A stretch of 50,923 nucleotides of DNA, taken from positions 1-50,923 of the forward strand of contig NZ_JAHHIT010000073.1 in NCBI RefSeq assembly GCF_024539675.1, read 5' to 3'. The notes under the pieces were generated by a model. The model was given only the letters and a program-made list of their open reading frames with translations. It searched no databases and had not been told where the DNA came from. Position numbers and translations under genes: made by a program. Positions 16,273 to 24,618 of the stretch are shown here, piece after piece; the first letter of the stretch is position 1, and the number at the start of each line of letters is the position of its first letter. This DNA is from Streptomyces hilarionis. GTDB lineage: Bacteria; Actinomycetota; Actinomycetes; Streptomycetales; Streptomycetaceae.

Positions 16273-16530
16273 CTACGCCTCAACGTAGGCGACGATCGTG
16301 ATCGACCCCAGGGCCGTCACATAGAAGATCACTCGTACGCCGTCGATCTCGTCGACATAGTCGCGCAGCAGGGTGCCGGGCACCTCGGTGCCGAGCTCCG
16401 GGTTGACGCTGATCGCCACGATCGCGCGGTCCAGGCGGTGCGTCTCGGACGCGGTGAGCTTTGCCAGCTGGGTGAGCGCGGGCTCCACCAGGATGACCCG
16501 GGAGCGCCGCGCGCCGTGCTCAGGCGACAC
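16273..16530 (-). CDS. RelE/ParE-like toxin
   Basis: An 85-residue protein with VILVEPALTQLAKLTASET, RLDRAIVAISVNPELG and DGVRVIFYVTALGSITIVAY. This is the helix-helix-sheet layout of the RelE/ParE toxin superfamily, whose members cleave mRNA on the ribosome or poison gyrase; which applies here cannot be told. GTG 16530 overlaps the end of the antitoxin gene by 11 bases and has GGGGAG just upstream, so it is translationally coupled and made after the antitoxin. The strong hairpin at 16213-16255 ends the operon. Confidence 0.75.
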   Translation of the reverse strand: MSPEHGARRSRVILVEPALTQLAKLTASETHRLDRAIVAISVNPELGTEVPGTLLRDYVDEIDGVRVIFYVTALGSITIVAYVEA

Positions 16531-16750
16531 GGGGCTCCCCGTCGGCCAGGCGGGCGAGGTGGGCGTCGCGGGCGACCTCCCACGGCACGCCGGCCTCCGG
16601 CGAGGGGTAGCCGTGTTCGGCGATGTCCTCGAGCACGGAGGCGAGGACATCGACCTTGGCGCGCTGGTCGGCCGCGTACTTGCGGACCGATTCGGCGGCG
16701 GCTTCGTCGATCGGCTGGCGGTCGGGCACGGCGGCCGGCTCCTGGCTCAT
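16520..16750 (-). CDS. Antitoxin of the RelE-like module
   Basis: A 76-residue acidic helical protein (IDEAAAESVRKYAADQRAK, then VLEDIAEHGYPSP and WEVARDAHLARLADGE). Its size, charge and position before a RelE-like toxin are those of a type II antitoxin. No named DNA-binding fold is visible. ATG 16750 is preferred over 16771 because GGGAG stands 6 bases before it. Confidence 0.65.
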   Translation of the reverse strand: MSQEPAAVPDRQPIDEAAAESVRKYAADQRAKVDVLASVLEDIAEHGYPSPEAGVPWEVARDAHLARLADGEPRVA

Positions 16751-16842
16751 CGAGGGCTCCCGGGGCGTCATCTGGCGTGTGTTCTCACGGTATCGCCACC
16801 CTGGGGTCTGTGAGCCAGACCGTGGACCAATGAGGCATGCAA

Positions 16843-17337
16843 TCAGCCCGCCAACGAGCGTCTACGCGCCGCCTGAGCCATCTCCAGTGCAGCGTCGAAG
16901 TCCACGTCGTAGAAGTACTCGCCGTACCGATCCGCGCCTTCGAGAGCGCCGACAGCGTTGAGAGCGCGCTTCTCCCAGTCGCCCACCCCTGTGCGGAGAG
17001 GCCGCGAGATCCAAGCGCGAACCAGAAAGCACCCGTAGGCCAGAGCTCTTCTCTCATGCGTCCGGATGTAGGCCTTCACGTAGCCTTCCCGGCTACTGGG
17101 CGTTCGCGTGACCATGCCCAGCTTTAGATCAGGGCCGGGACCCACGAATCCGAGAAGGTAGATCCGCTGTCCCGGTGCGTCTAGTGGTGTGCCCGTTCTC
17201 TCCAGATCTGCCCATGCAAGGGCCTTGGCCAGACGTAGATCCTCCGCCTCGGTGTGCGGGTGAGGGGCCCATTCGTGGTCCGCGTATGCATCGGTGACGC
17301 GACGCCGAGCTGCCTGCGCATCTAAATCGTTCAACAT
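16843..17337 (-). CDS. Possible GIY-YIG-like protein
   Basis: A 164-residue protein. The central strand pair GQRIYLLGFVG and LKLGMVTRTPSS, followed by YVKAYIRTHER and WEKRALNAV, resembles the T5orf172 branch of the GIY-YIG fold (YLL ... KLG ... R ... E). The canonical catalytic arginine is not certain, so it may be inactive or a different fold. The rest is helical. A similar but clearer domain ends the 21087-23027 protein. Confidence 0.45.
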   Translation of the reverse strand: MLNDLDAQAARRRVTDAYADHEWAPHPHTEAEDLRLAKALAWADLERTGTPLDAPGQRIYLLGFVGPGPDLKLGMVTRTPSSREGYVKAYIRTHERRALAYGCFLVRAWISRPLRTGVGDWEKRALNAVGALEGADRYGEYFYDVDFDAALEMAQAARRRSLAG

Positions 17338-17536
17338 GGCGAGCGATTATCGCGCCCACCACTGACAACCATCCCGTTCAGCGGTGGCCCCGGATGACAC
17401 AGCTGAACAGTGACACAGGTGGTCGCTACGACCTGGGGAAACAGGGGGTTGATGACACAGATCCGCGGTCCCGGCTGGACCCAGGACCCAGGTTCGTACG
17501 GCGCTGCTGGGTCCCGTCGGGCGGGTCAGGCCGGGG

Positions 17537-17749
17537 TCATTGGCCGGCCTTCGACAGGCCTTCCGCGAGCTGGGTGACGACGTCCAGGATCGACTTCCCG
17601 AACGCGGTCGGCGCGATCAGCACCCCGAACGTGAGGCAGATGACCACGGTCATCTTCTCGTCGAACCGGCTCCGGGCGTGAGTACGGCGGCGCAGTCGCA
17701 CGACGATGATGACGGCGAGCAGCACCGCCACGTTGATGGTCACGATCAC
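17537..17749 (-). CDS. Small membrane protein, SpdD-like
   Basis: A 70-residue protein with two membrane helices (residues 3-18, INVAVLLAVIIVVRL, and about 36-54, MTVVICLTFGVLIAPTAF) joined by a basic loop. GTG 17749 has GGGAGG 9 bases upstream and is preferred over longer starts. The layout matches the small membrane proteins beside Streptomyces conjugation genes, including the one at 49790 here, so this may be an orphaned transfer gene. Confidence 0.6.
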   Translation of the reverse strand: MIVTINVAVLLAVIIVVRLRRRTHARSRFDEKMTVVICLTFGVLIAPTAFGKSILDVVTQLAEGLSKAGQ

Positions 17750-17977
17750 GTGCCCGGACCTCCCGTAAGTCCACAACTGCCCTGCGAACACCGCACGTTC
17801 TGTTCTTGTGTAGCGCGAAAGGACCAAGCCCGCGCCGGGGTTGACCGGGGTTGGCGGCAAAGCGGCCCTCCTGGCTTGATCGCGCAGGTCAGGGGATGCG
17901 GTGGGTGCGGGTGAGCGAGGCCTGCGGCAGCAGGTGCGGACCGTGACGTCGCGGGCGGCGGGGCGCACCCTGGAGTC

Positions 17978-18424
17978 ATGCGCACCAAGGACGTCAGGGT
18001 GGGGCAGACGTACCGCTGCGAGGTGCCGTTCGCGCTGCCGTACCGGCGGTACCGGCCGGACACGATGGGCGACTCCTGGTGCGCGCTGAGCTGGCTGCGG
18101 GAGACGTACTTCCCGCTGTCCGTCACGGACGTCGGCACCGAGGCCCGTACCGCCCAGGTCCTGCGGATGGTCTCCACAATCCACGTCACCGTGGAGCTCA
18201 CCGAGGACCAGGTGGAGGCCCTCGGCCTGCCGCCCGGCCGCGGCTACCAGGTCACCGGCATGCTGCCCGATACCGAGGACGAGCCCGTGGAGCTCCCCCG
18301 GGTCGGCACGCTCACCGTTCCGCTGCGCTGGCTGCACCTCATGGACGCGCCCGTCTCCGGCGGCCACCACGACGCCTCGCTCCGGGGCTTCTGGCCGACT
18401 GGAGCACCGGGCGGACATCGGTGA
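17978..18424 (+). CDS. Hypothetical protein
   Basis: A 148-residue protein with good codon use: YRCEVPFALPYRRYRP, WCALSWLRETYFPLSVTDVG, IHVTVELTEDQVEALGLPPG, VGTLTVPLRWLHLMDAP. It looks like a compact mixed alpha/beta protein. No family recognised. It converges on the 18460 gene with a 35-bp gap. Confidence 0.6.
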   Translation: MRTKDVRVGQTYRCEVPFALPYRRYRPDTMGDSWCALSWLRETYFPLSVTDVGTEARTAQVLRMVSTIHVTVELTEDQVEALGLPPGRGYQVTGMLPDTEDEPVELPRVGTLTVPLRWLHLMDAPVSGGHHDASLRGFWPTGAPGGHR

Positions 18425-18459
18425 GACGGGTAGAACAGGACGACCAGCCGGTCGTGTGA

Positions 18460-19170
18460 CTACGGTCCGTTGCCGGTCGGCGGGAGCGTGACACTTTCGG
18501 GTGCTAGGGCCGGAAACCAGCCCTCAGGCCCGGATTTCGGGCCTGGTAGGGCAGCGTGACAGGCGTGGGAGGGGTTCGTGACAGGCGGTGTGACAAGCAA
18601 GCGTGACGCATGACGGTCACGTTCGGTCAATAGCTTGCCGGGTCTTGGGCCGGTGGGACGTCCTCCGTTGGGAAGGCCGGCCTGCTGCTCCCATGCCTGC
18701 ACCCAGGTGGTGAGCTCGCGCGCGGTGTACTGCGCGGTCCCGCCCTCCGTCACTCCCTCGGGGACCTGGATGTCGCGTTTACGGGAGCGCTTGAAGTAGG
18801 TGCGGACCGTGGCCGGCTTCCACCGCAGGATGCCTTCCTCGAACGCCTCAGCCAGTGAGTACCTGCGGGGGCCGTGCAAGAACTGATCCATGATGTCGGC
18901 CGGGATGGGCTCGAAGGCTTGCGGGGGCGGGGAGGCCGGGCGCAGGGGCAGGACGACGGGGCCCTGGCCGCATACGTGCGGGCGGTCTTGGGCGAAGGTC
19001 GGCTCCAGCGCCGCCAGGACCTTGGCGAGCGCCGTGCTCGGGGCGCCGGCGTCGATGGCCTGCGCGGCCAGCTCGCTCACGCGCGCTCCGGCGTTGCGCA
19101 ACGCCGCCACCTTGGAGTTGCGCACCCGAACCGCGTCGGTGAGGTCCTTCAACAGCTGTGTCCATTCCAC
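18460..19170 (-). CDS. Plasmid-type helical protein with possible HTH
   Basis: A 236-residue protein beginning VEWTQLLKDLTDAVRVRN and VAALRNAGARVSELAAQAID, a long N-terminal helix pair seen in several Streptomyces plasmid proteins. A central part (YSLAEAFEEGILRWKPATVR, TYFKRSRKRDIQVPE) looks like an HTH, followed by YTARELTTWVQAWE. The C-terminal 60 residues are low complexity and overlap a run of TGTCAC DNA repeats. GTG 19170 fits the family start. The frame is open to 19278. Confidence 0.55.
   Translation of the reverse strand: MEWTQLLKDLTDAVRVRNSKVAALRNAGARVSELAAQAIDAGAPSTALAKVLAALEPTFAQDRPHVCGQGPVVLPLRPASPPPQAFEPIPADIMDQFLHGPRRYSLAEAFEEGILRWKPATVRTYFKRSRKRDIQVPEGVTEGGTAQYTARELTTWVQAWEQQAGLPNGGRPTGPRPGKLLTERDRHASRLLVTPPVTNPSHACHAALPGPKSGPEGWFPALAPESVTLPPTGNGP
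18488..18608. repeat. Cluster of GTGACA (TGTCAC) repeats
   Basis: GTGACA occurs at 18488, 18556, 18578 and 18590, and GTGACG at 18603, all in the same orientation, within the 3' end of the 18460 gene. Possible protein-binding sites. The spacing is irregular (68, 22, 12 and 13). Confidence 0.4.
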
Positions 19171-19332
19171 ACCCGCACAACGGCGCCCACCCGTGCGGGG
19201 TGACGCTCGATGAAGGGTCCGGGGTGACGGGGCGGTCATGTCACAGGAGCACAGGTTGCCTCCCAGAAACCTGTCCACTTGGGTATTCGAGGGTTCGACC
19301 TCACAGGCAACTAGTGCGTACAGGTTTGGTGA

Positions 19333-19599
19333 TCAGGTCCGGAGCGGCGGCCAGATATGCGGGCCGTTGCACTGCCCGCACGCGGCGCAGCCGGCGCACT
19401 CCATGCAGAACTGCTTCGGGACTCGCGGGCAGCCGCAGATCGGGTTGTAGTCCGGGTCGTCGTCGCCCTCGAACCAGGGCTCCCCGAGCGGCGGCGTGTA
19501 GTCGACGTGGACCTGGCCGTCGGCCGTCAGCTCTTCGTACCGGGTGCCGCATCCCGTCGACTGCACCCACGTGGCGACCACGGGGCCGTCGGCGCTCAC
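19333..19599 (-). CDS. Small Cys-rich protein
   Basis: An 88-residue acidic protein whose C-terminal third has eight cysteines (ICGCPRVPKQFC, MECAGCAACGQCNGPH), a zinc-ribbon-like or double-zinc cluster. The ATG at 19599 overlaps the stop of the 19596 gene (ATGA), so the two are translationally coupled. Confidence 0.65.
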   Translation of the reverse strand: MSADGPVVATWVQSTGCGTRYEELTADGQVHVDYTPPLGEPWFEGDDDPDYNPICGCPRVPKQFCMECAGCAACGQCNGPHIWPPLRT

Positions 19600-20012
19600 C
19601 GGGTGCTCCGGCCGGGGGCCTCAATCCACGCGGCGAGCGCGAGGACGGCGTCCGGGTCGGCCTGCGCCAGGCGCACCGCGTGGCCCACGTCGAAGCCCTC
19701 CAGCGCCCCGGCCCGCGCCAGGGCCCGCAGCAGCGCGCTGTGCGCCCGCACCGACGCCGGGATGGCGTCCGGGTCCCTCGGAGGGGCCATGCCGTAGCCC
19801 TCCAGGATGCGGAACATGTCGTAGAACTCGCCGTACTCGTTCAGGTAGTCGAGCGCGTAACTGTCCTCGCGCTCGTGCAGCACGAGCGGCCCTTCGGCTC
19901 CGTAACGCCCCTCGGTCCTGCCGAGCAGGCCGGCCCTCTCCAGGGCCATCAGCAGGTGGGCGCGCTCGGGCAGCCCGTTGGAGTGCAGCCACTCCTGCCG
20001 CTCCTGCTCCAC
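19596..20012 (-). CDS. Hypothetical protein, apparently 5'-truncated
   Basis: 138 residues from GTG 20012: LPERAHLLMALERAGLLGR, a DSYALDYLNEYGEFYDMF block and VRLAQADPDAVLALAAWIE. The open frame continues upstream through a coiled coil (ELAAEAAAAAEAEAELRDL) to about 20,095 with no ATG, GTG or TTG, where it meets the beginning of an unrelated plus-strand gene. The original N-terminus and promoter are probably lost. It is coupled to the Cys-rich gene downstream. Confidence 0.6.
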   Translation of the reverse strand: MEQERQEWLHSNGLPERAHLLMALERAGLLGRTEGRYGAEGPLVLHEREDSYALDYLNEYGEFYDMFRILEGYGMAPPRDPDAIPASVRAHSALLRALARAGALEGFDVGHAVRLAQADPDAVLALAAWIEAPGRSTR

Positions 20013-20122
20013 CTTCAGGTCCCGGAGTTCTGCTTCGGCTTCGGCGGCAGCCGCGGCTTCGGCGGCGAGCTCGTCCTGGACGACGGCGTCAGATCGCAGC
20101 CTGGCGCAACTCCATCGACAAG

Positions 20123-21058
20123 ATGCTTGAGCCTGCCCGCAACCAGATCCGAGCCCTGGAAGCCACCCGCCGGGCCATCGACAGCGTCATGGGACCGGGT
20201 AACGCGGTCTACCAAGCTGCACTGGACGCCCAGCGGCAGTACCGGGCGATCGCCGCGCCTGTCCTGGCACTGCAGAGCGACCTGAGCGACATCTACGACT
20301 GGCACCGCCATATCGACGACGTCGTGCGCAGCGTGTCGCTCCCCCGCGCACTGCTGGACCAACTCGCTGCGGCAGCGGGCTTCTTCCTGCCCGCGAACCT
20401 CAGCGGGCTCGACACCGAGGACCTCTACACGATCCTGGCCCTGGGCCAGGACGACGGGCTGTCCCTCGCGTGGGCGCCACGAACCGAGATCGTCAAGGCC
20501 CTGCTCCCCCTCAGCACCCGCCAGGAGCGCTACGCCCTCCTTACCGAGCGCCGGGACGACGTTCTCGACGATGTCGACGCCAGCCTCCAGATCGTCACCC
20601 ACCCCGAGCTCACCGGCATGGTCACCATCTTGAGCGCTGCCACCCGTACCGCGCGGGCCGACTTCAGCGAGGGCGCCCAGGCCCTGGCGGGCAACGTGCT
20701 CGAGACGGCGATGAAGGGGCACGGCAACGCCTGGATCCGGCGCACCTTTCCCCAGGTGTCCTACCCGCCGCGAGCCGGGCACCACGGCACCATCGGCAGC
20801 GCCCTGGATGATGCGGACGACTGGGGCGACCTCACTCTCCTGCAGTTCAAGCACTTCCTGGTATTGGCGGGCATGAGGAGCGCCTTCGGGCCCGGCGCCA
20901 CCCAGGACACCTTCAACCGCCACCTCGGCGCGCACCAGGCCTCGCCCGACGCCTATCGTCCGGAGTTCGTGGTGCCGGCCATCCTCCTCGCCCACGCCCT
21001 GCTGCGGACGCTGAACCAGGACCTCACGCGCCCCGACAATGAGGAGGACGACGCGTAG
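20123..21058 (+). CDS. Hypothetical helical protein, apparently 5'-truncated
   Basis: 311 residues from ATG 20123: ARNQIRALEATRRAIDSV, then VLALQSDLSDIYDWHRHID, LSTRQERYALLTERRDDV and a C-terminal LLQFKHFLVLAGMRSAFG. The helical frame extends upstream (QIAAWRNSIDK) to about 20,090 without a ribosome binding site, so it too probably lost its 5' end at the junction with the minus-strand gene. No family recognised. It ends 28 bp before the convergent zinc-ribbon gene. Confidence 0.55.
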   Translation: MLEPARNQIRALEATRRAIDSVMGPGNAVYQAALDAQRQYRAIAAPVLALQSDLSDIYDWHRHIDDVVRSVSLPRALLDQLAAAAGFFLPANLSGLDTEDLYTILALGQDDGLSLAWAPRTEIVKALLPLSTRQERYALLTERRDDVLDDVDASLQIVTHPELTGMVTILSAATRTARADFSEGAQALAGNVLETAMKGHGNAWIRRTFPQVSYPPRAGHHGTIGSALDDADDWGDLTLLQFKHFLVLAGMRSAFGPGATQDTFNRHLGAHQASPDAYRPEFVVPAILLAHALLRTLNQDLTRPDNEEDDA

Positions 21059-21086
21059 CCGTTTCCCAACCGGCTGCTGAAGCAGC

Positions 21087-23027
21087 TTAGGCCGCCTCGG
21101 AGTCGATCTCGTCCCGTGCCTGACACACCAGACTCCACAGCTTCAACGGCGCGATGAGGTCAGCGTCTGCGGTCTCCGTCGCCCCGCCGTAGCGCATCTG
21201 GCCGGCGTCGAGAAAGGGGGGAATGCCCATCTCGTTGCGCAGTCGGTGCAGCACCGCCTGCTCAACGTCGTAAGCGTCCGCGCCCAACTCGAAGTACTGC
21301 GTCCGGATCACCAACCAGCCGTCACGCCGGTGATCGGCAAGCCGTGTGGTCCCCATGTTGGTGATCCCCACCTTCACCGCACCCCAGCGCGGATGATGCA
21401 GGAGGTACACAAGCGCGGGCAGGCCGTGGTTCGTGCCGAAGGGACGGCACCGGCGGCACCCTCCCGCGCCTTGAAGTGCCTTCGTGACCACGGTGTCGCA
21501 GGTGATGCACTGCATGCGCCACAGGGCCTGAAGCCGCCCCGGGTACGGTTCCAGAGACTTGAAGCCCAGAACTGTCAGCCGCGCCACGGCCTCGTGTGGC
21601 TCGACAAGTGGACTTCCTGAACACTGGCGGCACACCCCACGCCCGTACTTCGCCAGGTGGTGCACTGGGAAGACGACCCGTCCGCATGCGAGGTGCCGGC
21701 TCTTCCATCGTGCGAGCGTCCCCGGGCACGGCTCCAACGGCTCCAGCCCCACCGCCCGCATCTCCGTCTCGGCCTGGAGCGAGAAGTTGGCCCGGCGGGT
21801 CACCGCCGCCGTGACCTTCGAACACGCCAGACACCCGCCGCCCTTGCGCACGGTGGTGAAACGCGGCTTGACCGTGCTGCCGCAGCGCAGGCACTGACAC
21901 AGCCAGGGAACCTGACTGCCCGGGTACGGTTCTAGCGGCTTGAAGTGAGCAGACCGCATGAACTCCTCGGCCTCGTCATCGCTGACGCGGACTGAGCCGT
22001 TGCACGCCGAGCAGCAAACCTCCCCCGCCCTCACCTCAGCCAGCCGTGGATAGCGGATTTGACCACACGCAAGGTGCAGGGCCTTCCACCCCTTGTGCAC
22101 TCCCGGATAGTCGCCCAACGGCTCCCAACCGGATCTGACCAGATCCGCAACTGCCCGGCCGGATTCCTCTGCCAGCCACCGCATGCTGAGCGCCTGCTTC
22201 GAGCACGGGGCGCACCGGTCCTGTCCCCGTTCCTGGATCTTCGCGAAGGTCGGGCGACACTCCTGGCCACATACACCGCACAGGGACGGCCACGGCTCCA
22301 ACGCGCCGGGGTACGGCACCAATGGGGTCCATCCGTGTTCCCGAATGACCGCTTCGGCCTTCGCCGTCATCCCGGCCTTCTGCCGCGCTCCCCGCTCGAT
22401 CGCCACACATAGCCGGCACCCGAGGGCATCCGCCCCCTTCTGCTTCACGGCCGTCTGCACGGTGCCGAAGTGCGGTGCCACCTCGTGCCCGCGCGCGAGG
22501 CACCGGCAGCGCCAGGGGCTCCTATCACTCGGGAAGGCCTCCAGTGGCTCCAGCCCGGCCGTCCGCATTACCCCGACCGCGTAGTCCGCATCGATGCGCC
22601 GGCGCTTGGCCGCCGCCTCACGCCCGCAGTACAGGCACCCCCCGCCCCCCTTGACCGTCCCGTACGTAGGTCGGACCTCACGATCACACCGCTTACACCG
22701 GCACCGCCACGGTGTCCCGCGCCCTGGGTAGACCTCCAATGGCTCCAGCCCCGCTGCGATCATCGCCGCGACCGCTTGACCTGCCATCGCCTCCTTCTTC
22801 GCTGCCGCCCGCCGTGCCTGCGCCTCCTGGTTGGCCGCAGTCACGCAGACACTGCACCCTCTACCGGACCGGCGCTTGGCGTCCTTGAAGAGCTCCAGGC
22901 GAGAGCACCCGCACTCCCCGCACCGGCAACGCCACGGCACCGCAGTACCCGGATACTCCTCCAACGGCTCAAGGCCGACCGCCCGCATCAACTCGTCTGC
23001 GACTTCAGGTTCAACACGACGCGGCAA
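21087..23027 (-). CDS. Eight-repeat zinc-ribbon protein with C-terminal GIY-YIG-like nuclease
   Basis: A 646-residue protein. Eight tandem units of about 60-75 residues each open with a helix (MRxxGLEPLExYPG) and a W(R/K)CRCxxC knuckle and close with a GxGCxxC knuckle, a treble-clef or DUF4379-like zinc ribbon. Units 5 and 7 keep only part of the first knuckle. After unit 8 comes a GIY-YIG/T5orf172-like domain (about 545-620): ALVYLLHHPRWGAVKVGIT, RLADHRRDGW with the expected arginine, and YDVEQAVLHRL with the expected glutamate. TTG 23027 has GAGGGAG 6 bases upstream. The repeats probably read DNA and the C-terminal domain probably cuts it, so homing, restriction or defence are all possible. 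No partner gene overlaps it. Confidence 0.8.
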   Translation of the reverse strand: MPRRVEPEVADELMRAVGLEPLEEYPGTAVPWRCRCGECGCSRLELFKDAKRRSGRGCSVCVTAANQEAQARRAAAKKEAMAGQAVAAMIAAGLEPLEVYPGRGTPWRCRCKRCDREVRPTYGTVKGGGGCLYCGREAAAKRRRIDADYAVGVMRTAGLEPLEAFPSDRSPWRCRCLARGHEVAPHFGTVQTAVKQKGADALGCRLCVAIERGARQKAGMTAKAEAVIREHGWTPLVPYPGALEPWPSLCGVCGQECRPTFAKIQERGQDRCAPCSKQALSMRWLAEESGRAVADLVRSGWEPLGDYPGVHKGWKALHLACGQIRYPRLAEVRAGEVCCSACNGSVRVSDDEAEEFMRSAHFKPLEPYPGSQVPWLCQCLRCGSTVKPRFTTVRKGGGCLACSKVTAAVTRRANFSLQAETEMRAVGLEPLEPCPGTLARWKSRHLACGRVVFPVHHLAKYGRGVCRQCSGSPLVEPHEAVARLTVLGFKSLEPYPGRLQALWRMQCITCDTVVTKALQGAGGCRRCRPFGTNHGLPALVYLLHHPRWGAVKVGITNMGTTRLADHRRDGWLVIRTQYFELGADAYDVEQAVLHRLRNEMGIPPFLDAGQMRYGGATETADADLIAPLKLWSLVCQARDEIDSEAA

Positions 23028-23184
23028 TGCGGCTCCCTCGGGCTGGGCAAGGTCAATCGCCTTAGTGTGCCGGGAGGTTCTGACATCGCACCGCCCTCGC
23101 CGACGCCGCAGCCCGCCTGATCCGGTCGTATCTCGGTAGCGGCACCCACCCTGCCTCCAGCCACCCGCGCCCTCCTGAGCTGGC

Positions 23185-23364
23185 TTACGAAGCGGCCGGT
23201 GCGGTGTGCTGGAACGGTGCGCTGGGCGCTTGCTGCGACATCGGCCGCCGGAGCCCGGACGGGCCTCGGACGCTGAGTTCGCCGTTGTCCGCCCGGCGCA
23301 GCATCTCGCCCGCGTTCTTCAGTGCCATGACGACCCGGGTGCGCAGGCGGGGATGGAACGGCAT
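23185..23364 (-). CDS. Small unrecognised protein (59 residues)
   Basis: ATG 23364 to TAA 23185 reads MPFHPRLRTRVVMALKNAG, then EMLRRADNGELSVRGPSG and ends TAPAAS. Third positions are strongly G/C, unlike shadow frames. It forms one amphipathic helix with a basic start. No clear ribosome binding site. The region 23028-23184 holds nothing else I can see. Confidence 0.4.
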   Translation of the reverse strand: MPFHPRLRTRVVMALKNAGEMLRRADNGELSVRGPSGLRRPMSQQAPSAPFQHTAPAAS

Positions 23365-23408
23365 GGCGAGCGGGACGAGGGCGTCGACGACACCCGAAGG
23401 AGAACGTG

Positions 23409-23621
23409 ATGAGACTCGTCTGGCTCGCCGCGATCAGTGTGTTCGCCGTCGTGATGGCGGTGTTCACGCCGCACGTAATGCGCACCGAATCGACGTGGCA
23501 GGCCGCTGCCTGGCTGTTCATGCTCGCTGCCACGCTCACCGGCATCGCCGCGCTCATCCGCGCAGAGCTGCTGCTGCGCCGCATGGATCGAGACACCCAC
23601 AGCGACGTCCCCGAGACCTGA
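23409..23621 (+). CDS. Small two-helix membrane protein
   Basis: A 70-residue protein with membrane helices at about 4-20 (VWLAAISVFAVVMAVFT) and 31-52 (AAAWLFMLAATLTGIAALIR), then a charged cytoplasmic tail. The ATG at 23409 has AAGGAG 6 bases upstream. Unknown family. Confidence 0.6.
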   Translation: MRLVWLAAISVFAVVMAVFTPHVMRTESTWQAAAWLFMLAATLTGIAALIRAELLLRRMDRDTHSDVPET

Positions 23622-23774
23622 GCCAGACGTCACCAGGGCGTTTGGAAGCGTGGCACGCGAACACTGACACCGCACCCTCCGTATGCAGGGCACACCCGGA
23701 TGGCGCAGCACCCTGCTGTGCCGCTGAGCGTTGTCTTTGATGCGCCCCGTACGGAGACCAGGTGAGGAGTTGTG

Positions 23775-24521
23775 ATGGGCAGGAAGAAGCCGGGGAAGCC
23801 GCGTCGGCCTCGCGTTCCGCGTCAGTACACCCTCCAGGAGCTCCAGCCGCCTGGTGAAGGTTACGAGGAGTGGTACCGGGTGACCGCTGGCATGAACCCG
23901 GACCAGATCGACGATCCGCGGGTCAGTGACGAAGCCCGCGCCCTGATGACGCGTTTGGCTCGTCTCGGTCCTCTGTACGGCAACAAGGTACCGAAGGCCG
24001 CCTTGTATCTGGACGACCTCATCGACGCCGGCCAGCTTCCGATCTTCAGGGACGGCGAGGAGGGCACTCTCGTGCCCCTCGCGGAGGCAGCGGCGAGGTT
24101 CGGCTCCACGGGCGACATTCGCCAGTCGCTCCACGACCTGCATGCGTTGGGAGCGCTGCTCGTCGATACGGACGACGAGCACGACATGGCCCTCATCCGC
24201 ATGGTTGCCAAGAGACCCGAGGAGCCTGGGCAGCCCTGGCGGTTCCAGGGAGACCCCGACGCGGTCGCCGCGATGACCTGTATGCCGAACCGCATCTGGG
24301 AGGAACTGCCCCTTGAGGTTGCTGGGGCCGTGGCGTACCTGCGGATGTGCCGGTCTCGGCTGGAGAAGCCCGACCCCGAGACGTACGGCCAGCGCGAGGG
24401 AATGAACGGCACTGCGCACGCCAGGAAGCTGTTCGCCGCGGCCCTGGCCTCCGGTGCCGTCGATGAGAAGGGGTGCGAGGCGTGCCCGGCGGGTCACCTG
24501 TGCACCCGCACTGAGGACTGA
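23775..24521 (+). CDS. Hypothetical protein, possible winged helix
   Basis: A 248-residue protein with a Lys/Arg/Pro-rich start, EGYEEWYRVTAGMNPDQIDD, RALMTRLARLGPLYGNKVPK, then a likely winged helix (VPLAEAAARFGSTGDIRQSL, HDLHALGALLVDTDDEH) and a C-terminal CEACPAGHLC knuckle. GAGGAG precedes the tandem GTG-ATG start. Perhaps a plasmid regulator. No family recognised. Confidence 0.55.
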   Translation: MGRKKPGKPRRPRVPRQYTLQELQPPGEGYEEWYRVTAGMNPDQIDDPRVSDEARALMTRLARLGPLYGNKVPKAALYLDDLIDAGQLPIFRDGEEGTLVPLAEAAARFGSTGDIRQSLHDLHALGALLVDTDDEHDMALIRMVAKRPEEPGQPWRFQGDPDAVAAMTCMPNRIWEELPLEVAGAVAYLRMCRSRLEKPDPETYGQREGMNGTAHARKLFAAALASGAVDEKGCEACPAGHLCTRTED

Positions 24522-24618
24522 CCACAGTGGCCGGCCTTCGGCTCAGGAACGGAGCGAGGCCGCTTCACGTGCCTGTCCTCGCACTCTCGGAATCAGTGGA
24601 AGCGAACGGAGTAGCGCC

